A stretch of 64,000 nucleotides of DNA from assembly GCA_013399875.1 (NCBI GenBank), contig VXAZ01001670.1:310001-374000 (forward strand). Reading direction: 5' to 3'. The stretch comes from Gymnorhina tibicen (taxonomy: Eukaryota > Chordata > Aves > Passeriformes > Artamidae). A model generated the notes under the pieces. The model did no database searches. It was not told the origin of the DNA and saw nothing but the letters and a program-made list of their open reading frames with translations. The first letter of the stretch is position 1. Each line of letters opens with the position of its first letter. Positions 26,152-40,100 of the stretch are shown piece by piece. Made by a program: the position numbers and the translations under genes.

Positions 26152-29100
26152 GAAATCATCCCAAATAAAGGAATTTGTTGTTATTGCCAGCATTCTGCAT
26201 TGTTCTCCAGGAAGATGTGTCAGCTGACTGCAGGTTCCTTTAGATATAATATGACAGCACTAATATAAGCAATTAATTAGTATTTTTCATCTATACATCT
26301 GAAAAAACTTTACAAAAGAAGAAAAAGAAAAAGGAAATACTAATGCCATATCACATAAAAAAGGAACCTGGGTACGCATGGGCTTAAGTGCCTGGGGCAA
26401 TATTATGCTGAAATGTCAGGCAAAGTCTGGAAACAAAATATTATGGAAGAGAACAGATAAAATGGTGTCTGTAATAGCTGGGGGACTTGGCCCAGTGACT
26501 CACGTAAGGTTTTCCTACAATGCCATCCTGTAAATATATACTTCAGGCCTAAACAGTTGATTCTGGTGTCCTATCTACTGGACTGTGCTAGAGAAGGAGA
26601 CTGCACAAGTTATTTATTTACTCGTAAGAATTAAATCAGCCCGATGTCAAACAAAAATTTCTCCACTGAAAAAATTGCTCAGTGAACTACAGAAAACACT
26701 ATGTGATTCAGGACCAGTGAGAAGACTGGTGATAACAAAAGAAGTTTTGAGAGTTCAAGGCAATTTCTGCATCTTTTTATGTCAGTTCAAATACAACTAT
26801 CCTCCAGAAGAGTCTCTGTCCTCTTGAAAAGAAAAAACAAACCAAACAAAAAGTCAATCTCAAAAAACCCACTGAGTATCATCAATCCAGAACAAATTTG
26901 GCGTTTCCCACCCTCAGCCTGCCTGCATAAAGAGCCACTCCCCTCAAGAGAAAGGAAGTCCTCACTAGCAAGTGTCAGGTAGTGAAGGGAATAACAATTC
27001 TCATGATCCCAAATTAGCGTAGTTAAGCATTTCTGCAGTAATCAAAGAAATTAAGGTCTGACTTTATTTCAAGAGTGAAATGAAGTCCTGCTTTACCAAC
27101 AGAAAAGGAGCAGCTTTGTGCTGTACTGAGTAACCCATATTGTATAATTCTTAGATCATTGTGAGGTGCCAGAGGACATTTACAAGCTGGATCTTGAGTT
27201 TGTCATTGCTCCTCAAAGGAGAAAGCATAACAAGAAAAAGTAGCAGGCTAGTATAAAGTAACAACTAGTTTAGAAGCTTCCCTCATCATTCATTCTCATT
27301 ATTTCTCTTGTGTAGTTACTGGACAATTTATGTTTTGTTTAACTCTGATTTGAAAGAAGAAAGTCAGGTTATTTCAATTTATAGCTAGCTACACCTAGCA
27401 AGAGGTTTTCACCACTCTACAGTCACTGCTGTGACTACACTGATATTAAGCTATTTGCAACTCAGCTTTGAAGCTATCTGTTACCAGGTGAGTGAGAGCA
27501 TTCTAGACAGAAGCACAGAGATTAATGAAGGCTGTCTTTACCTTCTTCTCCCATATGCACTGAATTTTAGGCTGCCAGTTCTCATGGACTGGATTACAGA
27601 AAACAGCAAACAACAGGTACAACTGACTAGAGGGTTCCATTTGTGTAGTTTTGTAACACAAAACCAAGGCTAGGCAAATAAAAAAGCAGCTGATTCTAAA
27701 CAAATAAATGCCAGTATTTTATATTTCGTGAAATGTAGTGCTGTATTACCATGGCTAATTGAGTAATAAACATCATGGGAGGATTAAGTATTTTCATAAA
27801 CAGTGCTTGCAGGAGTCTTAGCCACGATAGTAGTTTAAGGTAGTTACTCCTCATGCTCTGGGAATCAACATCTAGGGACAGAATCCAAAAGAAAGAGAGC
27901 ACACACACAAAATCCATGAGCAGGTGCACTGGGAAGGTAACAATGTCCTCAGAAACCTCCTGGTAGTTTCATGGGCTCAGCTACTGTCTGTTAAGCCCAT
28001 TGATCAAATTAAGACTAAGCCCTGCAAGGCAGGTGCCTCCCACTGTCCCAGGAAAGAGCTTCATCCTCTTTGTACCTTGCAAATTTGCTGGAAATGGAAG
28101 GGTGCACCCTGTTCAAAGGGGGAAGAGATGTTACAGAACCCCTAGAATTTTTGAGACTCATAAAAGCAATTCCATCTGAGGGAGTTTATATCAGTGTATT
28201 AGATTTGTATTCAGCTGCCATTAAAATAAACAAAAGGTGGAAGCACTGAAGACGCAGCAAGGAATTATGGAAAGTTAACTGCATGAGGAAGGAGAAAGAC
28301 AGTGTGGTGTGATGTAATGGCAAGATAGTGGAGAGAAGAAACAAATACCAAAACCAGAACATGCAAACTGAGACAGAAAAGGTTAAGTCTGAGCCCTGGA
28401 AGTCTAACAAATTTACTGTGAATTCTTTGTGGGGGAGACAGCTGCCACTGAGTGCACATAAACACTCCACAGCAGAGCAGCTTCAGAAAGCACAGCAGAG
28501 GTCATTCAGAAACACTCCACATCTCAGAAAGCATTTTTTAATTTAGAAGAAAAAATCCAGAGTTTGACATGAATGGTTTGATTTGTTTTCCAGGTCTGCA
28601 GAAGCAGATGACACAGTAAAGCCTGGAATGTACATGTGAACTCATCATTTTTACAGAAGCCTTGAACAACATAGCAAGCATCTCAGCATTAATGAGGGGA
28701 CCACACAGGTGTGCCACTCAAGGTGTATTTTAATAAAAAATATTGCATTCCTGGACAAATAACTAGTTTCACTTGGCTCTTCTATTTTAAAGAGAAAGAA
28801 ATTCCTCAGAAACCATGAGGTGTTTGGTACAGAAGGAGTAATGAATAAACTATTCTCATGGGATGCCAACATAGTGTGTGAGATATCAGTGTAAGAGGTC
28901 AAAGCCAAAGATAAGTTTAATGAAAACCCTTGACAACTAATGAAAATCTTTCAGTGGTTCAAGAAGGACTTCAAAGTGGCAGAACTGTCACAAAAGGAAG
29001 AGCAGTCCAAGAAATGTTATTAGGCAAATACACCTAGGGGAAAAAGGATATATGCTTAAAGCAAGTACTGTATTCCTTTAAAGGGTTTGAATCTGTGTCT

Positions 29101-29959
29101 TCATTTGGCACTACAGAATGTAAAGCCATGTAGAGAAATGTCAATAACACTTTGTAAGGGCATTGAAAAGCTTTGCCATATTAAGAAATAGCCTCGTTTA
29201 GAACAAAAGCTTCTGACTGACATCGTGTTTTACTGTTGCGGCAGTGGTCGAAGACACTAACGTCCACACCAGAGGTTACTGTCCCTGCAGCAAGGGCAAT
29301 GAAGAAGACCCGGGTGTCCATTCCTCCCCAGCTCCATTTCAGGAGCCAGCATGCAGTCTAACCTGCTCATCTAAAGGGACTGGCACTGCAGCACAGGCTG
29401 TGACCTGCAGCAGCTCGAGCACAAGCCTATGTCCTGATCTGCCAGCTCTGCCAGGAGGCATCTTAAAGCAATGATCAGAGACATGTGAATGGTGACCTAT
29501 TAAATTGGAAAATTCAGTAAGGAAGGTCTTTAAGTCTCAAACATTGAATCTTTTCTGTCTCTCTGTGATTCTGCCACTGAAGCTGGCCACTTGCATTGTC
29601 TGTTCATTTGTACCTATTTAAACCCCAGCTACCTCTGAAGACAGTTGCAGTATAACATCCTATCAATCATGTTAAAGTCAGGTCATTTGTGAACCAATTA
29701 ATCTGAGATAATAGATAACATTCCCTGATTTTCAATAAGCAATGTGACAAGTTAATATGGTGAACATTAACCACAGCCTAAAATGAGTTAATTTAGACTT
29801 AATTTGGACGGTGCTTCTCTCTTGTCCAGACATACCTGTTGTTCCTTGACAGAAAAATAATAAGAAAAAAATCAAAACCACCTACTGTCTCTGTGGATGA
29901 GAAGAGCTTGCACATGTTAACATGATATACAAAGTACAGACACAAAATGCAGATGGGGA

Positions 29960-30270
29960 GGATTCTCATTAATCATTGCATGTAATTTTACATGTCAGAA
30001 GCGGCCATTATTTAGGTAATGGTCATACAGACATCATTTGACTATTCAAAAACCTTTCCTTAAATATCAGTTTTAGGGGTGCCCTGATGTAATGACAGCT
30101 TGGTTAATTATATCCTGCTTTAGTTTGTTTTTGCTTCTTGCTTCATGGCCATGTTGGAAGCATCCTTCATTGCCATTCCAGACTACTGCTGGCTCAGCTA
30201 TGCATTATTAAACAATAATTAGCTGCTGACCTACAATTAACTGTGTATCTGTGATGAAAACAAATAATCC
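29960..30270. promoter_or_regulatory. Candidate conserved non-coding element
   Basis: A unique-looking stretch with several TAATTA-type homeodomain cores (TTGGTTAATTATATCC near 30103, AACAATAATTAGCTGC near 30211, TACAATTAACTGTG near 30232) plus ATGCATTATTAAAC. Conservation is only suspected from texture and motif density; intron sequence here is AT-rich, which raises chance hits. Confidence 0.3.
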
Positions 30271-30539
30271 TTAGATAAAATTTGTAAGGTGCTTCATAAA
30301 GAAATTTTGTTAACAGCTGTTTTCATTACTGTTAGCATGCATACACAGTGCTCCAGCAGGTGCCACAAGGTCTAGCCCAGAGACTGAAGCCTTTGAGCAA
30401 GCACGTTTGAAATCCACCTGTTTCCCTTGGTGCAGAAAAAATAATCATGGCCCTACCCAGTAAGATTTGGCTGAAGGGATTGCTTAAGACAACTCCCTCT
30501 ACCTGGCACTATGTCAAAGGCATCAACTGAATTGTAAGT

Positions 30540-30630
30540 TTTCCCAAATTACACACAAGTAGGAAAGCAAAATCTGGGTCTAGAACCAGGAATGGCTGAA
30601 CTTCTGCACACAGTCTGACACCAAACAAGG
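30540..30630 (-). mobile_element. Possible MIR-like fragment
   Basis: TACACACAAGTAGGAAAGCA followed by AAATCTGGGTCTAGAACCAG and a GAACTTCTGC segment resembles the reversed MIR stretch that reads cacagc..gcagagctgggattcgaacccagg. Short and diverged. Confidence 0.3.
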
Positions 30631-33600
30631 TCAATCAAATTAAAATTGGCTTCCTGATGCTGCCATGTGGGCTACAGCAAAAATTTCACTGCTCCATGCA
30701 AAGGAAAATCATGCCAGATACATAAAAATAGAGCAGAAATGGCACCTGGAACAATGTGATCTAGTTAAATGAACAATGACTGCAAGCAGTGATCAGAAAA
30801 AACACAGTCCCACTACAGACACCATACCAGACTTATAGGACAGTCCACACTTCTCCATATCTCCTTCAGGACATATGTACAATTTACAGTAACAAATGCT
30901 TATGATCACACTCTTCAGTGATGTGAATTTTCTGTTAAAATATTGCTTTGCATTTTCAGAAGGCAAATCAATGTTCAAAAACACATCCTCCCTTCTGTTA
31001 TTCTGTAGGTTTTAGAACTGGCCACCAGATTTTCTTACATGAAGATTTCCAATAAAGAAAATTTGTTTCTAGTAACAGAGAGTATGGCCACTCCTGTTCA
31101 CTGACATCTTTGGAAATTTTGAGCCCATAATTCATATTATGGTTTTTATCATAATTTTTATCTGCACAACTCAAACAAGTCAGAAAATGTTATTTTCCAG
31201 ACCCAATACTTTCATACAAGTACAAGTGAAAAATTAATCTATGAATGAAAAGAAAAAAAAATAACCCAACAAGTTGTTAATTCATTTTTACTTCTGCAAA
31301 ATACAAATCAGACTTCCTCTCTTTCAGAAAGTACTTTTTTTTCTTCTTTTAAAGGGTCTTCCTGGACATCAAAAGGGAAGAGAAATGGCAGGGGCCTGGA
31401 GTGATTTTTTTCTAAAGTCCTTGCCTTCTATGAATGAATTTGCACAAGAATGCTGAATAATGCCCTGGCTTGAAACAGGATGAAGTTATAATTTAGTCCT
31501 AGTCTAAACTCCATATGGTTCTACAGTAAAATGTATCAGTCATATAAATGAAATACACTAATAAAAAATTAGAATTTCTGTCTCAAAGAGATCTAATTAA
31601 CAAGTGGATTTCTGAATTCTAGGTAAAGTGCATGGGTGTTTTGAATTAATAGTCATTATTTCTCCCCATATCCTTAGTCTGAATTTATGGACCGTTGCAG
31701 ATGAATGGGTGTCAAGCTGCAAAGCTCTCAGATGCCAAGGCAACATACATGACAGGTACTGCAAACATAACTTGCCAGATGGAGCTTAGCTCTACTCATG
31801 GATAACAGCAATCACTCTTCTTGTTATGTCTGTAATGTCCTATTGGGATAAATGGGGTACAACACTGCCTAGCCACTGTCACCTTTCATTGCCACCACAG
31901 AAGTTGCCTCTCAGCTTTAGAAGGACAAAAAAGCAAGAGAAGAACAGCTAGCAACAGGAAAAAAGTTTCAAAAAATAAAATCCCCAAATCCTCCTGACCT
32001 TCAGCTACAGCTGCCATTAAATCAGGTTTAAATAGAAGAGAAAGAGCTGGTAACTTCCAAGTGACCAAATCTGACAGAAGCAGAGGGACAGCCAGCCTGT
32101 GCCATTCCCTCTCTCTGCTTCTAGAATGATACTTGGTGTTCTAAACTGTTATTTACACCCTCTGTCTTGCTCAGTCTGCAGCTCTCTTGGGGAAAGGTGA
32201 TGACATTGCCACCTTTTCACCCTATTTCTCCCCTCACAGCAGAAGCTCTGGTGCCATTTAACTGTCTCTTTCTGTGACTGCCTTTGATGCATCACGTCCA
32301 CCACTACAACAGTAAGCAGGAGAGCACAAGTGCCTGCCAAGAGTTGCAGCAGCAGATCTTCCCAAGCCACACCAAAGGAAACCTGGCCCTGTGGAGAGGG
32401 CAATTCAGACTCCGAATCTGAACCAGGGACCTATCTCGAACTGGGTAACAAGCTATCATAAAAGACCAAGTCACAGACTGCAGGGCTAACAAATCACTCC
32501 TGTTGATACAGCATTTCCTAAGGCCAAAGTGAACATTGCAGAGCCTGGTCCTTAACAATCCATTGCCAGGCTCTCACCCTCCTGTCCAGTTCATGCCAAC
32601 TTTCTTCCTTCTTTTCCTCCAGGAATCACATAGAGCAGATGCAAACACCATTCCCATGGCTTCAGTTAAGAAAGGACAAAATAAATAACTTGCAAGCATT
32701 GGACATTAGCTGAGAGGCATCCAGAGAGACACTAAGCCTTTTCACAGCAGATTGTAAGTGGTTCCTGCTTCTTGCCAGGGCAACAAATGTTACAGCCAAG
32801 CAAGCAGAAATTTCTCTGCTGTGCTTGAGTCCATAAACAGGAGAACGTGTAATCAGCCATCTGAGCACCAAAGAATTATTCATCTTCAGACAAGCAACAA
32901 TACCTCAGAATGAGTCAGATGTGGGGGTGGAAGAAATCCTCTACATGAGAGGCTCCCACTGCAGTGGTTCTTTCTGAGGCATACACACAACACACAACCC
33001 TCCTTCTTCCTCCCATCCATCTTTCCTTTCCACCTTGGCATTCTTATTTATCTCTAGCAGCTGGAAATCCTGCTGATTCCCAGCACCCACACACAGCTGT
33101 GTTACAGAGCGGGACCAGCTGCCCTCCTGGCTCTGGAGGAAGCCCATAAGTTCTGCTGCACAGATTCTCCCCTAGTGCTGTTAAAGCTGGATGCCTTCAG
33201 GGACTTCAGAGAAACAGGCTGTATATTCTGACCTGCCTACCATATCTACATTTCTGAATTTCATTCTCGCTAATTGCTAAATCTCAAGACAAGACAAGCA
33301 GGTCACAGCAGTAGTCACCTGAACAGCCATTTCTCACAAGCTTAAGAAGAACAATTAATTATGCAAGTCTGAAGGATGACAGTGCAAATGGCAATGCATT
33401 AGGCAGTTGAGACAACTATATACAACTTAAGTAGTATATGCAAACATATACAGGACAAATGTGAGTGGACGAGTGGTATGTATGAGGAGTGCAGAATCAG
33501 TTTTAGCTTGCTTTTCTACCGATATCTCTAATGAGGCTATGTTTATAACAATGAAAAAAATCTACAAATCTGGGCACTAGAGACCCGAGTGCTCATGTAA

Positions 33601-33831
33601 GTTTTAATACAAACAGCATTGCTCTAGCAGAAAGCAAGAGGATTCCTGCTGCCTAAATGTAATCAATTGGAAGCTAAGACAATGATGCATAAGATTTGCG
33701 CTCTAAACATATTTGCAAGTCTTGCGCCCACTCTGAGGGCATTGTGTTAACATATTCACAGCAAAAAGTAATAAAATAGTGTCTCCAGGAATACTGACCC
33801 TACCAAAAAATGCTTCTAAAGCATAGGTATC

Positions 33832-34172
33832 AGAGATCACAGAAGACTGGGGTTGGAAGGGGCCTCTGGAGGTCATCTCATCCAACACCCCTTTTAAAGC
33901 AGGTTACCTAGAGGAGGTGCACAGGATCACATTCAGGCTTTTTTTGAGTATCTCTAGAAAAAGAGACCTCACAATCTCTCTGGGAAGCCTGTTCCAGCCT
34001 CTGCCACCTGCACAGTAAAGAAGTTCTTCCTATTCAGATAGAACTTCCTGTGTTTCAGTTTATGCCTATTGCCCCTTCCCCTGTCACTGGCACCACTGAA
34101 AAGAGTCTGGCCCGATCCTCTTGACAGCCATCCTTAAGATATTTTATATGCATTGATAAGATCCCAAACAAG
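33832..34172 (-). mobile_element. CR1 LINE 3' fragment
   Basis: Plus-strand text GAGATCACAGAAGACTGGGG, TTGGAAGGGGCCTCTGGAGG and TCATCTCATCCAACACCCC is the reverse complement of a CR1 3' end. It continues through TGGGAAGCCTGTTCCAGCCT, CTATTGCCCCTTCCCCTGTC and GCATTGATAAGATCCC before similarity is lost near 34172. The terminal 8-mer is decayed. Confidence 0.92.
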
Positions 34173-37100
34173 TCTAGTCCTTTATTACAGGTATTCCTCT
34201 CTACACTCTTCTGCGCAAAGGGAAAACAAAATAAGGTCTGACCTCTTAATTACCACATCTTTAAGTCTTTTTTCTTAAGATCCTGAGGAAACAAGACAAT
34301 TGGAATACAATCCTACTCACTCATAAGACAGGCCGCCTACTTAAATCTAAGTCATATTCATTCAAAGCATCTATTCCTGTTTTTACCACAGCACAGGGTA
34401 AATTTTCTGCTCTCTGCTGTACACATATTTAGAATCAAACTGGAACTTCAGGGTCTTAATACCACTATGAAAGACCTAGGCCAAGAACCAGGGAGGAGGG
34501 AAAGGGAATGCACCATCTGATGGAGTTTACAAGGTACTACCCATACTGTCAGAACAGTGCCTATGAACTTGGTTGTGAGCTGGACCAAGGACCCTTATTT
34601 TACTACATGGGAAAGAAAAGAACCATTTAGGGAGCAGATTTCTTGACAGACATTGAATGAATAGAGTAAGGATTAGAAAACAGTAGCTCCTGGCTCAGGA
34701 CCTGTATTCAGCCTGCCTTTTAGCCTTTTAGCTTTCTAGCTAAAGTACTGCAACCCCAAAGCAGCTTGGCAGCTCACCTCCCTCTGCAAGATGCCTGTGT
34801 TCCACTTGCTGTGCCCTGCCCCATTAATCTTCTCACCATCAAATCTGCTCTTACCTCTCGCTTCCTGCATTAAGTTCTTCTAACAGAAGGATAATATATT
34901 AAAGGAATAACAATAACACTGATAACAATAGTCTAAGAAATACATATTTCTTTCTCCATATTTCTCTTCATTTGATTATTCTCCCAGCAAGAGCAGCATT
35001 AATCACTGGGACAACTGATAAAAGATAAAGCCCAATTTGAATTTGCTGTGTGCTACTGAGTACGTATGTGTGTGTTCAGGCAGGAGGGAGGGAGGCCGCA
35101 GGATAATCTGTCATTTTATATATTTATGCTGTTGGAGTCAGTCAGGACTGGTTCTCCATTGTTACCACAGATTAAAATCATTCATGTCCTTATACTTTCA
35201 TTGGAGGTCATCTTTCAGGAAAAAAGAGATATTATGACCAAGTTAAATTCAAGCTATTTCTGCAAATCTCTGTGTATGGCTTGGACACCGAGGCTATTGC
35301 TTGGATGGTAGAAGAACACAACATATAGTATTTTTTTGTCCTTACCTGACCTGACTCTTTTTTACACTGAGTTTTCTTGCTTTGAAACAGTTATGGGAAA
35401 AGACTGTTGCAAGTGAGAGGAAGAGGTGCCTTTTAAATGATCTTAGTACAAGTAAGTGATCCCAGATCTGCCTGACTTTGAACTGCCATGGAAGAATCCA
35501 TGGGTCCTCAGATCTCATTGCCAGCATTTCTACTGAACTGAGTCCCAGCCAGCTTGGCAAAAATAAAACATTTTATCCTTAGGGAACATGGAGCGTGGAA
35601 CCAAGCAAAGATTAAAAGTAGAAGAGTGGTTACTAAGCCACGCATATGGTATGCGTTTGTCTTTACCTAAAACCTTTGCCTCTCCAAAATAGAGTTCCTA
35701 GAACCACCAGCCTACCAGCTCTGGACAGGTCACTCTCCATCTCTAAATCATGCTGGTTCTTTCCCATATCTCAGTAATAGAGATGTATCTCATGCTTTGA
35801 ATCTTAATTGCCATCTGCCCCTCAGCATTCATCCTTTCTCTACCCACTTTGATACATTTAGCCATTAGAGCATTTTCAACATTTCCTATTCTCTCATTCA
35901 TGCCCCCTAAAAAACTATTGGTACTCCCTGGAATTGTCCTTACCCACAAATCAATTTCCTTAGCACACCTAATCTGAGATGCAAGAAAATGGGCAACACA
36001 GCACCAGTCGAAAACTCTGAAAGTGATTATTAGGGAAGAGGATCCCTTTATTAGTCATTTTAAAGGTGAAAAGCCAATATATTTTGTATGCAAATACAAA
36101 TACCAAATAAAAATACCAAACACCAAATAACAACTATTCCTCCAAAAATACACTGTAAGAAAAAAAAGAAGCATTTATACACTGTGTAATACCAGGAGAA
36201 CTCAAATTCAGATTCTCACCCCTTTGGCTTTATTTTTCCTTGGAAATTTTGTGGAAACAAATTCTTATCTTTCAGAACATAATAGAAGTAATTTTGCAAT
36301 CAAAATTAACAACATCCCACCTACTCATATGCCATCTAAGGGAGGAGATAAAGAATTGGTGGTTGTATAGCCTGTCTTGCTAATCACTACTTTTATGAGC
36401 TGTACCATGACAGACAGATCCTGCAAATCAGTGACAACTCATCCCATAGATGAAAAAGAAACTAGCAGAAATCCTTCTGTTTCTGTTAGCTAACAACACC
36501 ATCATTCTGCAGAAAATCCAAGGCATTAATTAGATGGTTTCAGAAAGCAGGTCTGTCACAACAGCATGGATGTGTTTCCAATTTCCCTGCATTCATTGCA
36601 ATGAATGATCTAGGAAAGGTAAGAGGTACATTCCTCTCAGCCAGGCCTTTAAACAAAAACCCCAAAACCAAACAAATAAAATGGAACTATATGCTTGGGA
36701 AGCATTCTGGCAATGTCTGCAGCTTCTAGGCATTTCCTTGAAGTATATAAATAGCAAGAGGAATAGATAAGCTATAAGAAAACATGAGCCAATCCTCCAA
36801 CTATATTTGAGCCATAACCATTGATTCTACACCATTTATTTCTAAGTAGTTGCTTTTGCAGTATTGGATCTCTTTATCATATCTTGTCACTGCATAACCA
36901 TTCTAGAACAACACACTTGTCCTATTCTTTCATTTGGCTTGGGATCAAATGTATGGTCAACTAGAATAGCTTTAGTTCCTGAGTACTGTATTAATCAGAT
37001 TTTGAAAATAATCTTTCACGTGACTTTCAAGAATCCTTTTTGGCAGAGCAAATGACATGTCTAAATGCACAAAGGGATACTGTGCTCTGAAAAAAAGTGC

Positions 37101-40100
37101 ATACTGATGTTATTAATGTTACTTTCTGAGAAATGTATGCCTGCCTGAAGAAGGCAGGTATCATCTTACTACAGCTGTTATTACAGCTTCCTGTTCTTTT
37201 ATTCAAGAAAAGGGTGTTCTGCTTGTTCACCTAAAAGCAAGTAAAAATTTCAATAGTTCTTGATCAAGACAAAACAAAACATCAGAGAAAAATCTAAACA
37301 AAATCTGAAATTATAGAAAAGTGCTAGACCAGCCCCTTCTTTTCCATCTCCTTGCTGTTTTTATGCTGGACCAAATCCTCATTTCCAAAACTGACAGGAG
37401 AACAGAACCAGGTGCATGTGTCAAAAACACCAGCTGAGATTTTGCTGCAAGACCCAAATGATTGCTGAGATCTGTAAGTTAAAGGCAATGTAATCTCAAC
37501 CCTTGTAGAAATGAATCAGCCAACTTAGACCTTCTGTGAACTATGAGACTGAAGAAATAAAAAGGCAGTGTGGATCCTAACAGAACACACAGAGGAGTGG
37601 CTGAAGTGACTCCTTGCTAATTCTGCTATATAAAAACAGGTTGTCCAAAGAACGAGTGTAAGCTATATTTTGAGAAATCATGCTATGTGCCAACTTGTGG
37701 CTCTCAAGTTTGCCACACACATTCAATCAAATCTCTCCCCTGGAGTCATGAGACAGACATCTCCATTTGGAGCCAACAATGGCTACTAAGTTAAATGTTC
37801 CAATATCACTGCTGGTAATGTCAACAAATGACAGTGTATGCATGAACTGTTTTACAAGCACAATGTTCTTTATTACTGTAATTGTGCTTAGCAGAAATAC
37901 AAGGCTGAGTTTATTTTCTTCATCAGTACTTGTCAGCACTAGGGAGCAGAGGCTGGAAACAATATTACAGCAAAATCACATTCTTCTTTTGAATGGGGAC
38001 TGTACTTGTGGCTCACCTATGACACTTCTAGAAAACTGGTTCCCTATGGCACTTTGAGAAGTGCAGCACAGCTGCACTTTCTGTCTTCTGCATGGATGAA
38101 ACCATGAAAATATAAGACTCTGTTCTAGATTACATGAACGTTACAGGTAATCTGAGTATCTTGAACACTACTTCAATAAATATAATTTAAACACGCTGTA
38201 CCACTTACACATGTAATACTCGGATAATATTTTTGTGCCTTTCCCATACAGAACATTACCACATAATATACATGTTTCTGGTTAGGCAGCTACTACATTA
38301 CACACCAAAGATTCTGTATTTCAGTGTGCACTAAATCTATCTCTATACTACATATTTGTAAAGTATTTAGAAGTTATTTGGTATTGTTGAATTAGCAACT
38401 GTAACCTACCTAAACAATAGTCTGCATGAAAATTTTCAACATTTGGATTCTTGTTTCCAGACTGCTTGCTTTCTCTGCTCAAAGCACGTTACCATTTAAT
38501 CATCACAGAAGAAACGTGACTGTGAATAAGTAAATGCCATTTTGTGAATGTCACTGCAGCAATGCAGGAGTGTAGTACAGGAGAAGGGATTCTACTCCGA
38601 AGCATGGTAAAGTTTGGAGCTGTGGTCTCTTTAAGAAAAAATAATGGAGGAAGAAGCAGATAAGAAGGGATAAGAGCCAGACTCTGTAATTCTCAGCTGT
38701 GCCAATGAGCCAGTGAAGTCAGTCTTTAAAGCAGAGACTCATCAAAAGCTCTTTTTTCATTATAGCTTTGCAGTCTTGGGATGAAAATGTCACCAGTGAC
38801 TTATAAGAAGCAAAAACCAAATTAAAGGCCAATTTCTTTCCCTACCGAATTATTATCTATGAGTGTAAAAGAAAGTACCTAGGCAAGACCAAGGGTGAAA
38901 CAATTTTATTTGTCTTACTGACAGTGAAAGTCTAATTAGACTGACAAATCTTCTGCGCTATTTTCCTTTGTGATATACACTGTAAGGAAGGATTTAGCCT
39001 GGAGCTGCACGTTATGGGAAGACATTAATCAAGATTATTGGACCCTCAACAGAACACACAGTTAGAAGGCTGAAAAGCCTAATGGTTAAAAATAAAGGTT
39101 GAGAACCTTATTCTAAGCCATGCCAATGGACTGGACTCTCCATATAGATAATGGGCATATCCCCTCTTCTAGTCTCTAGAGAGAACAGTCTGCATATAAT
39201 AAATCATTAACTGTCATTCTATGGCTCTAAGATCATAGCTGAAAACATCCACAAGTAATTTATTCTTGTCACCTACAAGCTACAGTTTGAACACTTTGGC
39301 AAGTGTCACTTATCCCATCTCAAAAAGTTGAGGCATGCCCTGGATATGTAATAGAGCACAGAGTCTCTGGTTCTTCATGGAGAGCATACCCAGAAGTCCA
39401 TCTGTCATCCCAGAAGGGTTCTGATCTCTTTTTCACAGAAAACTGCTTTGATCTTGGGTCCTCAGCCATCCATGCCATAGGCCAGACATATTAGGGACCT
39501 GCCCTAGGGCCTCCAGAAGATTGCCTGGAGTGGTTCTCCTCTTGGATTTGCTGAACTGAGTGTGTTTTGAATGGAAGATGTGTGTATCACAATGAATGAT
39601 TTATAGACTAGCTTTACTCAGTAATTAACTTTGCACAAATCGTTTGAAAGCTGAGTGACCCAGCTGTGAACGAAGACAGAATGTGCCACATAAAAGCATA
39701 TGGAGAGTCTCCTAAAAAGCTTTGAGCAGCGATTCATAAAAGAGAATTCTGACCACACAAGTAGCTGACATGGAAGCAAAAGACAAGAGAATGAGTGTCA
39801 CTTTAACCTGTTTTCACAGAGGTCTCTCAAATCAAAAAATCACTGAAGTACTTCACTAATATCTCAAGCTGTGCTTTAAATCAGGAAATAGGGACATGTG
39901 GGATTCCAGGACTTCTAACTAATGAAGTAACCCTGTGAGAAGCACGACAGCCTTGCAAGAATGCAGTGTGGCTCAGCACAGTGACTCTCATCCAGAAGCA
40001 GTTTGGATGGCATCCTCCTGTACCACACACAAAAGCTAGCAGCTTATCTTTAAGGCCTTTGTGGGTAACGTGGCAAAGCAGAAGTCTCAGAGAGAATATT

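Larger units (their letters stand above)
19985..33831 (-). other. NRXN3 intronic sequence with possible conserved elements
   Basis: Continues the same intron. Apart from the MIR-like piece near 30540 and the poly-A at 26128 I recognise no repeats or genes. Two blocks (22840-23020 and 29960-30270) look non-repetitive and motif-rich and are listed separately. A 135-codon plus-strand frame at 25722-26129 is discussed under findings. Confidence 0.55.

Noticed and set aside
35690..35760. AGCTCTGGACAGGTCACTCT, resembling a MIR core
   Set aside because: Similarity covers only about 30 bases with no supporting flanks.
37767..38057. 96-codon plus-strand frame with a hydrophobic stretch (FTSTMFFITVIVLS)
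   Set aside because: Looks vaguely like a membrane segment, but there are no family motifs, no splice-site context or start context that I can support, and nothing upstream or downstream continues it.
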